64,000 nt of DNA, taken from contig NZ_LNQS01000007.1 in assembly GCF_001513785.1 (NCBI RefSeq), forward strand, positions 62,001 to 126,000, written 5' to 3'. Of the stretch, positions 37,215 through 47,243 are shown piece after piece (within the stretch, counting starts at the first letter, position 1; each line of letters opens with the position of its first letter). Position numbers and translations under genes: made by a program. The DNA comes from Rheinheimera sp. EpRS3. Lineage in GTDB: Bacteria; Pseudomonadota; Gammaproteobacteria; Enterobacterales; Alteromonadaceae. The notes below the pieces were generated by a model that was not told where the DNA came from, searched no databases, and was given only the letters and a program-made list of their open reading frames with translations.

Positions 37215-38221
37215 AAACACTAAAAATTATTCTGCTGTTGGGTGCATTGCTGGGGCTGGGTTATTACTTTGGTGTACGTTATGTGCAGCAAATTTCGCTT
37301 AACTTACCTGACGGTATTCACACTGTGGCCCCCGGCAGCTCAGCCGCCAGACTATGCCGGCAATGGCAGCAACAGGCGCTGCTAAGTGATAGCCAATGCC
37401 TGATGCTGCGGCTTTACCTGAAATTACATCCTGAAGAGGCCGGCGTGCAGCAAGGTGTGTACCGCGTATCTGCAGAGCAGACTTTATTACTACAGGTGCT
37501 GGCGTTGTTTCGCAGTGGCAAAGAAGCGCAATTTGCCATAACGCTGATTGAAGGTGAAACCCTGCAACAAAGCCTGGACCGGATAAATAAAGCCGAGTAT
37601 TTACTGCAGGATGTTACAACAGCAGAGCAGGTAACGCAGACGATGGTATGGCCACAAGAGTGGGGCGAGCAACCGCAGAGCAGTGAAGCGTTATTGTACC
37701 CGGATACTTACTATTACACCGCAAACAGTAAGGCCAGTGCATTAGTTAAACGCGCGCAGCGCTCTTTGCTGGCCGAACTGGACAAAGCCTGGCAGCAGCG
37801 CCACCCTGACTTACCATTACAAAACCCATATCAACTGCTGATCCTGGCTTCTATTATTGAGAAAGAGAGCAGCTATCCACCGGAGAAAACCCTGGTCGCG
37901 TCGGTGTTTGTTAACAGGTTACGCAAAAATATGCGTTTGCAAACCGATCCTACCGTTATTTACGGGCTGGAAGATTTTAATGGCAATATCACCCGGGCAG
38001 ATTTAAATAATCCGCATCCGTATAATACTTACCGTCATCATGGCCTGCCTCCCGGGCCAATCAGCCTGGTGAGCCGCGCTGCTATGTTGGCAGCAGCACA
38101 GCCTGCTGAAACAGAGCTGTATTACTTTGTCAGCAAAGGCGATGGTACACATCAATTTTCATCAACCCTAGAGCAGCATAATGCCGCCGTTCAAAAATAT
38201 ATTCTGGGATCGACGCCATGA
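37208..38221 (+). CDS. mltG: Endolytic peptidoglycan transglycosylase MltG
   Basis: A 337-residue inner-membrane anchored enzyme (helix at about residues 3-20) that cuts nascent glycan strands. The catalytic Glu lies in [12 protein letters not shown]. Other signatures are [24 protein letters not shown] and [26 protein letters not shown]. It overlaps both pabC and tmk (ATGA), the usual pabC-mltG-tmk-holB order. Confidence 0.96.
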   Translation: MLKTLKIILLLGALLGLGYYFGVRYVQQISLNLPDGIHTVAPGSSAARLCRQWQQQALLSDSQCLMLRLYLKLHPEEAGVQQGVYRVSAEQTLLLQVLALFRSGKEAQFAITLIEGETLQQSLDRINKAEYLLQDVTTAEQVTQTMVWPQEWGEQPQSSEALLYPDTYYYTANSKASALVKRAQRSLLAELDKAWQQRHPDLPLQNPYQLLILASIIEKESSYPPEKTLVASVFVNRLRKNMRLQTDPTVIYGLEDFNGNITRADLNNPHPYNTYRHHGLPPGPISLVSRAAMLAAAQPAETELYYFVSKGDGTHQFSSTLEQHNAAVQKYILGSTP

Positions 38222-38847
38222 CGGCAACAGCTAAATTTATTGTGGTAGAAGGCCTGGAAGGTGCTGGTAAAAGTACCGCGATCAGCCATATCCAACGTTA
38301 TTTGCAGCAATTGGGCAAAGAAGTGATCTGCACCCGTGAGCCGGGCGGTACACCGTTGGCTGAAAGTTTACGCAGCCTGGTAAAACAGGTGCAAACTACA
38401 GAAACCGTGGCACCACAAACTGAGCTTCTGCTAATGTATGCCGCGCGGATGCAATTGGTCTCTAACGTTATTAAGCCGGCTTTAGCGCAGGGAAAGTGGG
38501 TATTAGCTGATCGGCATGATATGTCATCGCGCGCTTATCAGGGCGGTGGCCGTCAGTTAGATGAGCAATTTATTAATCAGTTACGCCAGGCGGTACTGGG
38601 CGATTTACGACCGGATTTAACCCTGTATCTGGATATTGATCCGGCCATCGGGTTGGAGCGTGCCCGCCAGCGCGGCGAGCTGGATCGTATAGAGCAGGAA
38701 CAATTGGCGTTTTTCCAGCGCACCCGGCAGAAGTACCTGCAAATTGCTGCCAGTGAAGCTAATATTGTTGTCATTGACGCCAGCCAGCCAGTAGCCAGCG
38801 TGCAGCAGCAACTTACCACTGCGCTTGATAACGCTTTGGGGCAGTAA
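38218..38847 (+). CDS. tmk: Thymidylate kinase
   Basis: Phosphorylates dTMP to dTDP. The 209 residues include the P-loop [10 protein letters not shown], the DR motif [16 protein letters not shown], and the lid region [14 protein letters not shown]. It starts within the mltG stop (ATGA) and ends directly before holB, so this is one tightly coupled operon. Confidence 0.97.
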   Translation: MTATAKFIVVEGLEGAGKSTAISHIQRYLQQLGKEVICTREPGGTPLAESLRSLVKQVQTTETVAPQTELLLMYAARMQLVSNVIKPALAQGKWVLADRHDMSSRAYQGGGRQLDEQFINQLRQAVLGDLRPDLTLYLDIDPAIGLERARQRGELDRIEQEQLAFFQRTRQKYLQIAASEANIVVIDASQPVASVQQQLTTALDNALGQ

Positions 38848-39741
38848 ATGCAGCCCTGGCTTATACCTTATCAGCAACAGTTAACCACCTTATTGCAGAA
38901 TAATCAGCTGGCACACGGCTTGTTAATATCGGGCCCGGCAGGTATTGGTAAAAGTGTACTGGCAAATTGGCTGGCGGCATCATTGTTGTGTACAGAGCAG
39001 TCAAAACCCTGTGGCCAGTGTAAAAGTTGCTTACTGCGTCTGGCAGGCAGCCATTCAGATCTGCTGATTATTGACAGTTCAGGCAGTAGTATTGGTATAG
39101 ACAGCGTGCGCCAGCTCAGCCAGTTTATGTATGGCCGGGCGCAGCAGCAACTGAATAAAGTTGTACTGTTGGCCGATGCAGAGAAATTAACTGAGGCAGC
39201 GGCTAATGCGCTGCTAAAAACACTGGAAGAGCCGCCGCAAAACAGTTTTTTGTTATTACAAAGCCGGGCCAGCAATACCTTAGCGGCAACCTTGCTAAGC
39301 CGCTGCCAGCACTGGACATTAGCTGCCGAATTTGGCGCCGATACACAACAATGGCTTGCCCAGCACAGTAACAGAGCCGTGCCCGAATTTTTACTGACAT
39401 ATTGTGCCGGTGGGCCGTTAAAAGCGCTGAGTATGCTTGAATCCGGCGAAGCAGATCAGCTACAACTCACGTTGCATAGCCTGAGCCAGTTTCTGACAGA
39501 TAAACTGACACTGCAGGATATAGTTAAACAGCTCGATAGCGTCAGCGAATTACGTCAGTTATTGGGCTGGTTTTTAACCCGGCAGCTGCTACCGGCTATG
39601 GCAGGGCAGGAGCCGCACCGGTTATTAGCCATTCATCAGCTGTACAGCCGTTGGTGTCGTGACGAAATGCAAATTTTAGGGCAGAATAAAGCACTTGCGC
39701 TAAGTGCATTTCTTGCTGAATTAAAACGGTTGCACGGCTAG
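38848..39741 (+). CDS. holB: DNA polymerase III delta-prime subunit
   Basis: Clamp-loader subunit. The 297-residue protein has an AAA+-like N-domain with GPAGIGKSVLANWL, a zinc module CTEQSKPCGQCKSCLL, and NALLKTLEEPPQNSFLLLQ (sensor 1 region). The ATG directly follows the tmk stop. Confidence 0.95.
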   Translation: MQPWLIPYQQQLTTLLQNNQLAHGLLISGPAGIGKSVLANWLAASLLCTEQSKPCGQCKSCLLRLAGSHSDLLIIDSSGSSIGIDSVRQLSQFMYGRAQQQLNKVVLLADAEKLTEAAANALLKTLEEPPQNSFLLLQSRASNTLAATLLSRCQHWTLAAEFGADTQQWLAQHSNRAVPEFLLTYCAGGPLKALSMLESGEADQLQLTLHSLSQFLTDKLTLQDIVKQLDSVSELRQLLGWFLTRQLLPAMAGQEPHRLLAIHQLYSRWCRDEMQILGQNKALALSAFLAELKRLHG

Positions 39742-39752
39742 CCGGAGGACAT

Positions 39753-40079
39753 ATGGAAGAGCTGTCGTTAGGATTCACCGATGTTAAAGAGCTGTACCGC
39801 AGTTATATGCCATTTCTGAAAAACGGCGGGCTTTTTGTGCGCACTTCCCGCCAGTACAAAATGGGCCAGTCACTGGCGTTAAATGTTACCCTGCCTGATG
39901 CGCTGGAAACCATTGTCGTGTCTGGTAAGGTTGCCTGGATAACGCCGCATGGCTCGCAAAGCTCCAGCCCGGCAGGTATTGGTGTTGGCTTTATCGATGA
40001 TAAAGCGCAATTGGGCACCCGGATTGAAAAACTATTAGGTGGCCTGCAAAACTCTGCTGAAGCCACTTATACTATTTAA
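39753..40079 (+). CDS. pilZ: Type IV pilus assembly protein PilZ
   Basis: A 108-residue protein of the PilZ fold needed for type IV pilus formation. It has YRSYMPFLKNGGLFVRT, then VSGKVAWITPHGSQSSSPAGIGVGFIDD. The N-terminal RxxxR arginine motif for cyclic-di-GMP is absent, as in true PilZ of Pseudomonas, which does not bind the nucleotide. The holB-pilZ-tatD order supports this assignment. CCGGAGGA lies before the ATG. Confidence 0.9.
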   Translation: MEELSLGFTDVKELYRSYMPFLKNGGLFVRTSRQYKMGQSLALNVTLPDALETIVVSGKVAWITPHGSQSSSPAGIGVGFIDDKAQLGTRIEKLLGGLQNSAEATYTI

Positions 40080-40094
40080 CAGGTAATCAGCGTT

Positions 40095-40877
40095 GTGTTT
40101 GTAGATTCTCATTGTCATTTAGACCGGCTAGAGCTGGAAAAACTGGGTCTTAACTTAGATCAGGTGATTACTGCCGCTCAGGCTAAACAGGTGCAGCATA
40201 TGTTATGCGTTTGCGTCAGTCTGGCCGAATTTGAGCAAATGTCAGCGCTGGTAGCTGAGTATCCAATGGTGTCGGTATCCTGTGGTGAGCACCCTTTACA
40301 CCAGCATGATCAGGTTGATGCCGCATTATTACTGCAAAAATGTAACCTGGAACACGTGGTTGCAGTAGGCGAAACCGGGCTGGATTATTTTTATTCACCA
40401 GACTCTAAACTAAGCCAGCAAGCGGCTTTTGTAAGCCATATACAGGTGGCGAACAAGGTAAATAAGCCGCTTATCATTCACACACGTGACGCGCGCCAAG
40501 ATACCTTAGCCTTAATGCGCAGCCATAATGCAGAGCAGGCCGGTGGTGTATTGCATTGTTTCACTGAAAACTGGGAAATGGCCAAAGCCGCGTTGGACAT
40601 GGGATTTTATATCTCTATTTCCGGCATTATGACCTTTCGCAATGCTGATGAACTACGCGATGTGGTAAAAAAGCTACCACTGGACCGGTTATTAATAGAA
40701 ACCGACTCGCCTTATCTGGCGCCAGTGCCGTTTCGCGGTAAAACCAACCAACCTGCTTATGTTACTGCCGTAGCCGAAGCTATTGCGCATTTGAAGGACG
40801 TTAGCCTGGAGCAACTGGCACAGGTCACTACAGAGAACTTTTATAACCTGTTCAAATTGGTAAAAAAAGTCGCTTAA
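40095..40877 (+). CDS. TatD-family metal-dependent hydrolase (YcfH type)
   Basis: A 260-residue TIM-barrel hydrolase, probably a DNase or D-aminoacyl-type enzyme. It starts at GTG to give MFVDSHCHLDRL, the metal-binding HxH. Others are GETGLDYFY, IIHTRDARQDTL, HCFTENWEMA and LLIETDSPYLAP. It is the last gene of the pabC-tatD operon and corresponds to E. coli YcfH by position. Confidence 0.92.
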   Translation: MFVDSHCHLDRLELEKLGLNLDQVITAAQAKQVQHMLCVCVSLAEFEQMSALVAEYPMVSVSCGEHPLHQHDQVDAALLLQKCNLEHVVAVGETGLDYFYSPDSKLSQQAAFVSHIQVANKVNKPLIIHTRDARQDTLALMRSHNAEQAGGVLHCFTENWEMAKAALDMGFYISISGIMTFRNADELRDVVKKLPLDRLLIETDSPYLAPVPFRGKTNQPAYVTAVAEAIAHLKDVSLEQLAQVTTENFYNLFKLVKKVA

Positions 40878-40897
40878 TTTCAACAGTCTGATAAAAG

Positions 40898-40957
40898 AAG
40901 CCCGGAACCAATCCGCATTGTTCCGGGCTTAGGGGAATGGCTCATAGGGAATGAGCC
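40898..40957 (+). terminator. Tandem hairpins after tatD
   Basis: An 11-bp stem AAGCCCGGAAC/GTTCCGGGCTT (40898-40930), then a 7-bp stem GGCTCAT/ATGAGCC (40939-40957). Neither is followed by a T-run, so termination, if any, would not be the simple U-tract type. Confidence 0.5.
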
Positions 40958-41404
40958 GTGCGCTATCGTTACAACTGCTAATGTTCACAAGGTAAGTTCC
41001 AGTTTAGTTAATACACAAATTTTTGCTTGTTAGTACATTTGAAACAAAGGTACTGATAGCTATCCTTTTTTATGCATTTATGCCCAGCTTATACGAAAGT
41101 TATCCCCAGCTTATGCAGTGAAACAGGCAAGATGACTGTGTTGCCCCTGATTTCGGTGCAATATTAGTCGCGACTATTTTTAGTACATCATTGTATTAAC
41201 ATTGGTTACTTTATAAGTAAAAAGTCTAAAAAATTATTTTCAGCTGTATTTCAAAGCCAGGTGACCGGTTATCTTACATTCTGTAAACTGATAAAGACAA
41301 AATTTCGACTGATTGTCGACAATGTGGTTGTCTTCAGGCTTGACTTAGCGGTTTAAAGCCGTTAAAACAGTCTTAATTTATTTTTATGTCGACAATTAAG
41401 CTTT
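40958..41404. promoter_or_regulatory. A+T-rich gap before the propionate operon, with operator-like sites
   Basis: Apart from the hairpins at its left edge, the 527-bp gap after tatD holds no gene. It contains a perfect palindrome ATTGTCGACAAT (41312-41323) and a close variant ATGTCGACAAT (41386-41396) within 20 bases of the regulator start. These are the features expected of a GntR-controlled, autoregulated promoter. Confidence 0.6.
41312..41323. promoter_or_regulatory. Operator-like palindrome ATTGTCGACAAT
   Basis: A perfect 12-bp palindrome about 80 bases before the GntR gene. A second near copy is centred on GTCGAC at 41388-41393, and a third (ATTGTCGACACA) starts at 41632 inside the regulator gene. 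FadR-subfamily GntR proteins bind short palindromes of this kind; that the local GntR binds here is inference. Confidence 0.6.
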
Positions 41405-42082
41405 ATGCAGCATCCATCCTTACGTTCTCCTATTACTGCCGCCGATCGGGTTTTGCTGGAAATTCAGCGTGCTATTGTTGAAGGCGAGATAGCGCCAGGC
41501 AGTAAAATCAGTGAGCCGGAGCTGGCAAAACGCTTTGATTTGAGCCGCGCGCCGCTGCGTGAGGCTTTAGCACGGTTAGAGCGCTGCCACTTAATAGAAC
41601 GTATCCCTAATGCCGGTGCCCGAGTAGTGAAATTGTCGACACAAGGGCTGTTGTCTTTGTATCAACTGCGCGAAACCTTAGAAGGCTTAGCCTGCCGGCT
41701 GGCAGCTGAACATATGGCCGACAGCGAAATAGCTGAGCTGCGCGCTTTGCTTGATCAACATCTGAACACCCAGCGGGTACGCGAAGGCGAAAGCTATTAT
41801 CAGGAAGCCGGCGATCTGGACTTTCATTACCGTGTCATCCTGGGCAGTAAAAATGCTTATTTGATTAATATTCTCTGCGACGAGCTGTACTATCTGGTAC
41901 GGATGTACCGCGTGCAATTGGGCATGAACGGGCCTCGGGTATCACGGGCATTTGACGAACATAAAGCTATTCTTAATGCCATTGCCAACCGCGATGGTGA
42001 ACTGGCCGATTTATTGATGCGCCGCCATATAGCAGCATCCCGGCGCAATATTGAAAAACAACTGGAACAAACGGGGACTTAA
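41405..42082 (+). CDS. GntR-family (FadR/FCD type) regulator of the propionate operon
   Basis: A 225-residue repressor-type protein. The N-terminal winged helix-turn-helix has [51 protein letters not shown]. The C-terminal FCD effector domain is all-helical, with [19 protein letters not shown] and [18 protein letters not shown]. It precedes prpB by one base, so it is first in the operon and likely autoregulated. Many gammaproteobacteria use a GntR protein here in place of the sigma54-type PrpR. Confidence 0.88.
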   Translation: MQHPSLRSPITAADRVLLEIQRAIVEGEIAPGSKISEPELAKRFDLSRAPLREALARLERCHLIERIPNAGARVVKLSTQGLLSLYQLRETLEGLACRLAAEHMADSEIAELRALLDQHLNTQRVREGESYYQEAGDLDFHYRVILGSKNAYLINILCDELYYLVRMYRVQLGMNGPRVSRAFDEHKAILNAIANRDGELADLLMRRHIAASRRNIEKQLEQTGT

Positions 42083-42083
42083 C

Positions 42084-42968
42084 ATGAGCACAGTTACTGC
42101 CGGACAAAAATTCCGCGCCGCGATTAAGGCGAACCAACCGCTGCAAATCGTCGGTACTATTAATGCTTATACGGCAATGATGGCAGAGCGCACCGGCCAT
42201 CAGGCGCTATACCTGTCTGGCGCGGGTGTGGCGAATGCCTCTTTTGGCTTGCCGGATTTGGGTATGACGTCATTAAACGATGTTTGTGAAGATATCCGCC
42301 GCATTACTGCCGCTACCAGCTTGCCATTATTGGTTGATGCCGATACCGGTTGGGGCGGGGCTTTTAATATTGCCCGCACGGTAAAAGAGATGACCCGCGC
42401 CGGTGCAGCCGGTTTTCATATTGAAGATCAGGTGGCGCAAAAGCGCTGTGGCCACCGGCCAAATAAAGAGATTGTATCTTTAGATGAAATGGTCGACCGC
42501 GTAAAAGCCAGTGTGGATGCGCGCAGCGATGAGAGCTTTTTTATTATGGCGCGTACCGATGCGTTGGCTCAGCAGGGGCTGGACGCGGCCATTGAGCGCG
42601 CCCTGGCCTGTGAAGCCGCCGGGGCCGATGCCATTTTTGCTGAAGCGGTGTACACACTGGAACAATATCAGGCTTTTACCAAAGCATTAAAAGTGCCGGT
42701 ACTGGCCAATATTACTGAATTTGGTCAAACGCCGCTGTTCAATAAAGCCGAGCTGGATGCTGTAGGGGTAGCGATGGTGCTGTATCCGCTCAGTGCGTTT
42801 CGGGCGATGAACAAGGCTGCGTTGAATGTGTACCAGTCTATATTAGTCAATGGCGATCAAAAGGCCGTGGTCGACAGCATGCAAACCCGCGCCGAGCTGT
42901 ACGACTTTTTAAACTACCATAGCTTTGAGCAAAAACTGGATCAGCTGTTTAGCAGCAAGAAATCTTAA
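42084..42968 (+). CDS. prpB: 2-methylisocitrate lyase
   Basis: Splits methylisocitrate to pyruvate and succinate, the last step of the methylcitrate cycle. The ATG at 42084 (GGGGA upstream) gives 294 residues. The frame opens upstream inside the regulator gene, but that part is not conserved. Motifs are [26 protein letters not shown] (with the catalytic KRCGH), and [18 protein letters not shown]. It follows the GntR gene by one base. Confidence 0.96.
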   Translation: MSTVTAGQKFRAAIKANQPLQIVGTINAYTAMMAERTGHQALYLSGAGVANASFGLPDLGMTSLNDVCEDIRRITAATSLPLLVDADTGWGGAFNIARTVKEMTRAGAAGFHIEDQVAQKRCGHRPNKEIVSLDEMVDRVKASVDARSDESFFIMARTDALAQQGLDAAIERALACEAAGADAIFAEAVYTLEQYQAFTKALKVPVLANITEFGQTPLFNKAELDAVGVAMVLYPLSAFRAMNKAALNVYQSILVNGDQKAVVDSMQTRAELYDFLNYHSFEQKLDQLFSSKKS

Positions 42969-43020
42969 TTGTTAGTTTTGAATTTTGAGTTTTTAATTTA
43001 AAGACAACGGGGAGAACACC

Positions 43021-44148
43021 ATGTCAACAGGTAAAGTACTTTCAGGCGCGGGTCTGCGCGGTCAGGTGGCCGGTAAAACGGCACTGTCGACTGTCGGTAA
43101 AAGCGGCTCTGGCTTAACCTACCGTGGTTATGATGTAAAAGATTTAGCCGCCAGCTGCAGCTTTGAAGAAGTAGCGCACTTAATTTTAAAAGGTGAGTTG
43201 CCAACAGTAGCAGAGCTCAATGCCTACAAAGCCAAACTGAAAAGCCTGCGGGCACTGCCACAGGCATTAAAAGATGTGCTGGAGCGTATTCCGGCCAGCG
43301 CCCACCCGATGGATGTCATGCGTACCGGTTGCTCTATGCTGGGTAACCTGGAAACTGAAGCCAGTTTTGCCCAACAACAAGATGCCAGCGATCGGATGTT
43401 AGCGATTTTCCCAGGCCTGGTGAACTACTGGTACAACTACAGCCACCATGGTAAGCGCGTTGAGGTAGAAACCGACGCCGATTCTGTTGCAGAGCAATTC
43501 TTGTGGACCTTACACGGCAAAAAACCAAGCGCGCTGCATGTTGAAGTGATGCAAGCCTCGCTGATTTTATACGCCGAGCATGAGTTTAATGCGTCTACCT
43601 TTACCGCCCGCGTTTGTGCTTCAACCTTAAGCGACATGCATTCCTGTGTTACCGGCGCTATAGGTTCACTGCGCGGCCCGTTGCACGGTGGTGCTAACGA
43701 AGCGGCGATGGAGCTGATTGAAAAAATGGCCAACCCGGATGATGCCGAGCAAAAACTGCTGGGCATGCTGGAGCGCAAAGAAAAAATTATGGGCTTTGGC
43801 CATGCGGTGTACTCCGATTCCGATCCTCGTAATGCAGTAATTAAAGCCTGGTCAGAAAAGTTAGCCAAGGCCAATGGCGATACGCGCTTATATGATGTGT
43901 CTGAGCGTTGTGAAGCTGTAATGTGGCGTGAGAAAAAGCTGTTTTGTAATGCCGACTTCTTCCATGCCTCGGCCTACAACTATATGGGTATTCCGACTAA
44001 GCTGTTTACACCAATTTTTGTTTGCAGCCGTTTAACCGGCTGGGCCGCGCATGTGATGGAGCAGCGCGCAGATAACCGTATTATCCGGCCAAGTGCTGAT
44101 TATGTTGGTGTAGAGCCGCGTAGCGTAAAGCCGATAGCGCAACGGTAA
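43021..44148 (+). CDS. prpC: 2-methylcitrate synthase
   Basis: Condenses propionyl-CoA with oxaloacetate. The 375-residue citrate-synthase-fold protein has GLTYRGYDVKDLA, the catalytic His in GPLHGGANEAAM and GFGHAVYSDSDPR, and the Asp region NADFFHASAYNYMGIPTKLFTPIFVCSRLTGWAAH. GGGGAGA lies about 7 bases before the ATG. Length (about 375) and context separate it from the citrate synthase GltA. Confidence 0.95.
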   Translation: MSTGKVLSGAGLRGQVAGKTALSTVGKSGSGLTYRGYDVKDLAASCSFEEVAHLILKGELPTVAELNAYKAKLKSLRALPQALKDVLERIPASAHPMDVMRTGCSMLGNLETEASFAQQQDASDRMLAIFPGLVNYWYNYSHHGKRVEVETDADSVAEQFLWTLHGKKPSALHVEVMQASLILYAEHEFNASTFTARVCASTLSDMHSCVTGAIGSLRGPLHGGANEAAMELIEKMANPDDAEQKLLGMLERKEKIMGFGHAVYSDSDPRNAVIKAWSEKLAKANGDTRLYDVSERCEAVMWREKKLFCNADFFHASAYNYMGIPTKLFTPIFVCSRLTGWAAHVMEQRADNRIIRPSADYVGVEPRSVKPIAQR

Positions 44149-44166
44149 GTGAAGTTGCAACTGTGA

Positions 44167-44263
44167 TCGGTTGCAACACCCGCCATGCTCGCCACAGCAA
44201 CTCGTCCTTATGCCTACGGCAGGACTCAGACACTCTGTGGCTGCGCTAGCGGGGTTCCAACCT
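44167..44263. repeat. Palindromic repeat P-A between prpC and acnD
   Basis: A 97-bp imperfect palindrome. It runs from GGTTGCAAC to GTTCCAACC and shares with P-B the inner GCTCGCCACAGCAACTC and CAGACACTCTGTG blocks, which lie near the hairpin apex. The outer stem (CCCGC/GCGGG) differs in sequence from P-B but still pairs. Confidence 0.7.
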
Positions 44264-44299
44264 CACATTGCAGAATGCATCAGCAACAAGTGATAAAGC

Positions 44300-44399
44300 C
44301 AAATCGGCTTGATCTAAACCAACCGTTGAAGCCCCGGACGGGCTGAGACGAGCCCCCAGGGATGGGTTTACGGCGTGTTGGTGTGGTCAAGCCGGTTTG
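44300..44399. repeat. Structured repeat R2 (100 bp), relative of R1
   Basis: The ends pair as CAAATCGGCTTGATC with GGTCAAGCCGGTTTG (13 of 15). It shares with R1 a left block (CGGCTTG-TCTAA--CAACCGTTG) and a right block (CGAGCCCCCA-GGATGGGTT-ACGGCGTGTTG). The middle differs: here it is a short GCCC/GGGC hairpin. It lies 48 bases before acnD. Confidence 0.72.
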
Positions 44400-44447
44400 T
44401 GCGTTACACCACAGTCTGGTCATAACCAAGACAAACAGGTAAACACT

Positions 44448-47036
44448 ATGAACAGCCAATACCGTAAAAAACTGCCCGGCACAGCGCTGGATTACTTCGA
44501 CACCCGGGCCGCTGTCGATGCGATAGAACCGGGCGCTTATGCCAAACTGCCTTATACCTCGCGCGTGCATGCCGAAAACTTAGTGCGCCGCTGCGACCCG
44601 GCCATGCTTACTGATGCCTTAAAGCAGCTGATTTACCGCAAACGTGATTTAGACTTTCCGTGGTTCCCGGCCCGGGTAGTGTGCCACGATATTTTAGGCC
44701 AAACCGCACTGGTCGACTTAGCCGGTCTGCGTGATGCCATCGCCGAAAAAGGCGGCGACCCGGCCAAAGTAAACCCGGTAGTGCCCACCCAGTTAATCGT
44801 GGATCACTCCTTAGCAGTAGAGCATGGCGGCTTTGAAAAAGATGCCTTTGCAAAAAACCGTGCCATAGAAGACAGACGCAATGACGATCGTTTTCACTTT
44901 ATCAATTGGACCAAAAAAGCCTTTAAAAATGTCGATGTTATACCGCCTGGCAACGGCATTATGCACCAGATTAATTTAGAGCGGATGTCGCCGGTGGTAC
45001 ACGCCTTAAACGGCGTTGCTTTCCCTGATACCTTAGTGGGTACCGACAGCCATACGCCGCATGTCGATGCGCTGGGCGTTATCGCTATTGGCGTAGGTGG
45101 CCTGGAAGCGGAAAGCGTAATGTTAGGCCGTGCCAGCTGGATGCGCCTGCCGGATATTATCGGCGTAGAGCTAACTGGCAAAGCTCAGCCTGGCATAATG
45201 GCTACCGACATAGTGCTGGCGCTGACGGAGTTTTTACGCAAAGAAAAAGTGGTGTCGGCCTATTTAGAGTTTTATGGCGAAGGCGCCAGCAGCTTAAGCC
45301 TGGGCGACAGGGCCACTATCTCTAATATGACGCCGGAATACGGTGCCACAGCGGCGATGTTTAGCATTGACCAGCAAACGCTGGACTATTTAACCTTAAC
45401 CGGCCGCGAGCCAGAGCAGGTTAAGCTGGTTGAAACCTACGCCAAAGAAGCCGGTTTGTGGAGCGACAGCTTAATAACTGCCGAGTACGAGCGGGTGCTG
45501 AAGTTTGATTTATCCGGCGTTGGCCGCACTATGGCCGGGCCATCTAACCCGCATGCACGGTTGTCGACCAGTGACTTAACTGCCAAAGGCATTGCCGGTA
45601 AATACGTATTGGAAGAGGGTAAAATGCCCGACGGCGCGGTGATCATTGCCGCTATTACCAGTTGCACCAATACCTCTAATCCGCGCAATGTTATTGCTGC
45701 TGGCTTATTAGCCCGCAACGCCAATAAGTTGGGGTTAACACGTAAGCCCTGGGTTAAAACCTCACTGGCGCCAGGTTCCAAAGCCGTACAACTTTACTTA
45801 GAAGAAGGCCATTTGCTTAGCGAGTTGGAGCAACTGGGTTTTGGTATTGTCGGCTTTGCCTGTACTACCTGCAACGGCATGAGTGGTGCACTGGATCCGG
45901 TTATTCAAAAAGAAGTAATAGAACGCGACTTATACGCTACGGCAGTGCTATCCGGTAACCGTAACTTTGACGGCCGTATTCACCCGTATGCCAAGCAAGC
46001 GTTTTTGGCATCTCCTGCATTGGTAGTTGCTTATGCTATTGCCGGTACTATCCGTTTTGATATCGAAAAAGATGTATTAGGCTATGATGCCGCCGGCAAT
46101 GCTATCACCTTAAAAGACATTTGGCCGGACGATGCAGAAATCGATGCAGTAGTTGCCAAAAGCGTAAAACCGGAGCAGTTCCGTAAAGTGTACGAGCCAA
46201 TGTTTGCCGTAGAAGTAGATTACGGCGACAAAGTATCGCCACTTTATGACTGGCGACCACAAAGCACTTATATCCGACGCCCGCCTTATTGGGAAGGCGT
46301 ACTGGCCGGCGAGCGCAGCTTAACCGGTATGCGGCCACTGGCGCTGTTGCCGGATAACATTACTACCGACCATTTATCACCGTCGAACGCCATTATGCTA
46401 GACAGCGCCGCCGGCGAATACCTGCACAAGATGGGCCTGCCGGAGGAAGATTTTAACTCTTACGCGACCCATCGCGGCGATCACTTAACCGCGCAGCGCG
46501 CTACTTTTGCCAACCCCAAGCTGATTAATGAAATGGCTGTGGTTGATGGCAAGGTAAAACAAGGCTCGCTGGCACGGCTGGAGCCGGAAGGCAAAGTGAC
46601 CCGCATGTGGGAAGCGATAGAAACTTATATGCAGCGCAAGCAGCCGTTAATTATTATTGCAGGTGCCGATTACGGCCAGGGCTCGTCACGAGACTGGGCG
46701 GCAAAAGGTGTGCGGCTGGCCGGGGTGGAAGCCATAGCAGCGGAAGGCTTTGAGCGTATTCACCGTACTAACCTGGTGGGCATGGGGGTACTGCCGCTGG
46801 AGTTTATGCCGGGCACTAACCGCAAAACGCTGCAGCTGGATGGCACTGAAACCTACGATGTAACAGGTGAGCGTACGCCACGCAGCACATTAACGCTGGT
46901 TATTCACCGCACGAACGGCGAAAAGCTGGAGGTGCCGGTAAGATGCCGGTTGGATACAGCCGAAGAGTTGTCGATTTATGAAGCCGGCGGCGTGCTGCAG
47001 CGCTTTGCGCAGGATTTTTTGCAGGGCGCGGTTTAA
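44448..47036 (+). CDS. acnD: Fe/S-dependent 2-methylcitrate dehydratase AcnD
   Basis: Dehydrates 2-methylcitrate to a 2-methylaconitate isomer, working with PrpF in place of PrpD. The ATG at 44448 gives MNSQYRKKLPGTALDYFDTRAAVDAI, the normal AcnD start, and 862 residues; an earlier in-frame start adds sequence from the R2 repeat. It is an aconitase-fold protein: TDSHTPHVDALGVIAIGVGG, AITSCTNTSNPRNVIAAGLLA (cluster Cys), GFACTTCNGMSG (two more cluster Cys), and the swivelling domain with DYGQGSSRDWAAKG. Confidence 0.95.
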   Translation: MNSQYRKKLPGTALDYFDTRAAVDAIEPGAYAKLPYTSRVHAENLVRRCDPAMLTDALKQLIYRKRDLDFPWFPARVVCHDILGQTALVDLAGLRDAIAEKGGDPAKVNPVVPTQLIVDHSLAVEHGGFEKDAFAKNRAIEDRRNDDRFHFINWTKKAFKNVDVIPPGNGIMHQINLERMSPVVHALNGVAFPDTLVGTDSHTPHVDALGVIAIGVGGLEAESVMLGRASWMRLPDIIGVELTGKAQPGIMATDIVLALTEFLRKEKVVSAYLEFYGEGASSLSLGDRATISNMTPEYGATAAMFSIDQQTLDYLTLTGREPEQVKLVETYAKEAGLWSDSLITAEYERVLKFDLSGVGRTMAGPSNPHARLSTSDLTAKGIAGKYVLEEGKMPDGAVIIAAITSCTNTSNPRNVIAAGLLARNANKLGLTRKPWVKTSLAPGSKAVQLYLEEGHLLSELEQLGFGIVGFACTTCNGMSGALDPVIQKEVIERDLYATAVLSGNRNFDGRIHPYAKQAFLASPALVVAYAIAGTIRFDIEKDVLGYDAAGNAITLKDIWPDDAEIDAVVAKSVKPEQFRKVYEPMFAVEVDYGDKVSPLYDWRPQSTYIRRPPYWEGVLAGERSLTGMRPLALLPDNITTDHLSPSNAIMLDSAAGEYLHKMGLPEEDFNSYATHRGDHLTAQRATFANPKLINEMAVVDGKVKQGSLARLEPEGKVTRMWEAIETYMQRKQPLIIIAGADYGQGSSRDWAAKGVRLAGVEAIAAEGFERIHRTNLVGMGVLPLEFMPGTNRKTLQLDGTETYDVTGERTPRSTLTLVIHRTNGEKLEVPVRCRLDTAEELSIYEAGGVLQRFAQDFLQGAV

Positions 47037-47068
47037 CTGTAACGGATAGCCAGAGTCCTTTTGGGGCT

Positions 47069-47165
47069 TCGGTTGCAACTCCCCGAAAAGCTCGCCACAG
47101 CAACTCTCTCGCTGCTGGCTCGCTCGTTCAGACACTCTGTGTCGACTTTTCGGGGATTCCAACCT
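47069..47165. repeat. Palindromic repeat P-B between acnD and prpF
   Basis: Also 97 bp, with an uninterrupted 10-bp stem CCCCGAAAAG/CTTTTCGGGG enclosed by GGTTGCAAC/TTCCAACC. The inner part carries CTCGCCACAGCAACTC and CAGACACTCTGTG as in P-A. As RNA or single-stranded DNA it should form a long hairpin. Confidence 0.75.
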
Positions 47166-47243
47166 TCGCTTTCACGTTCAGCTGATATCGACCAGAAAGA
47201 GCGGAAATCTAGTAGGGATTTATACTCCGAATTTGATGAGGGA

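Noticed and set aside
41086-41125. Paired CCAGCTTAT sequences, considered as origin-like DnaA boxes
   Set aside because: TTATCCCCA differs from the DnaA box, only two copies are present, and there is no origin context.
44397-44447. Longer start for acnD
   Set aside because: The extra residues come from the end of repeat R2 and are not part of the AcnD family start.
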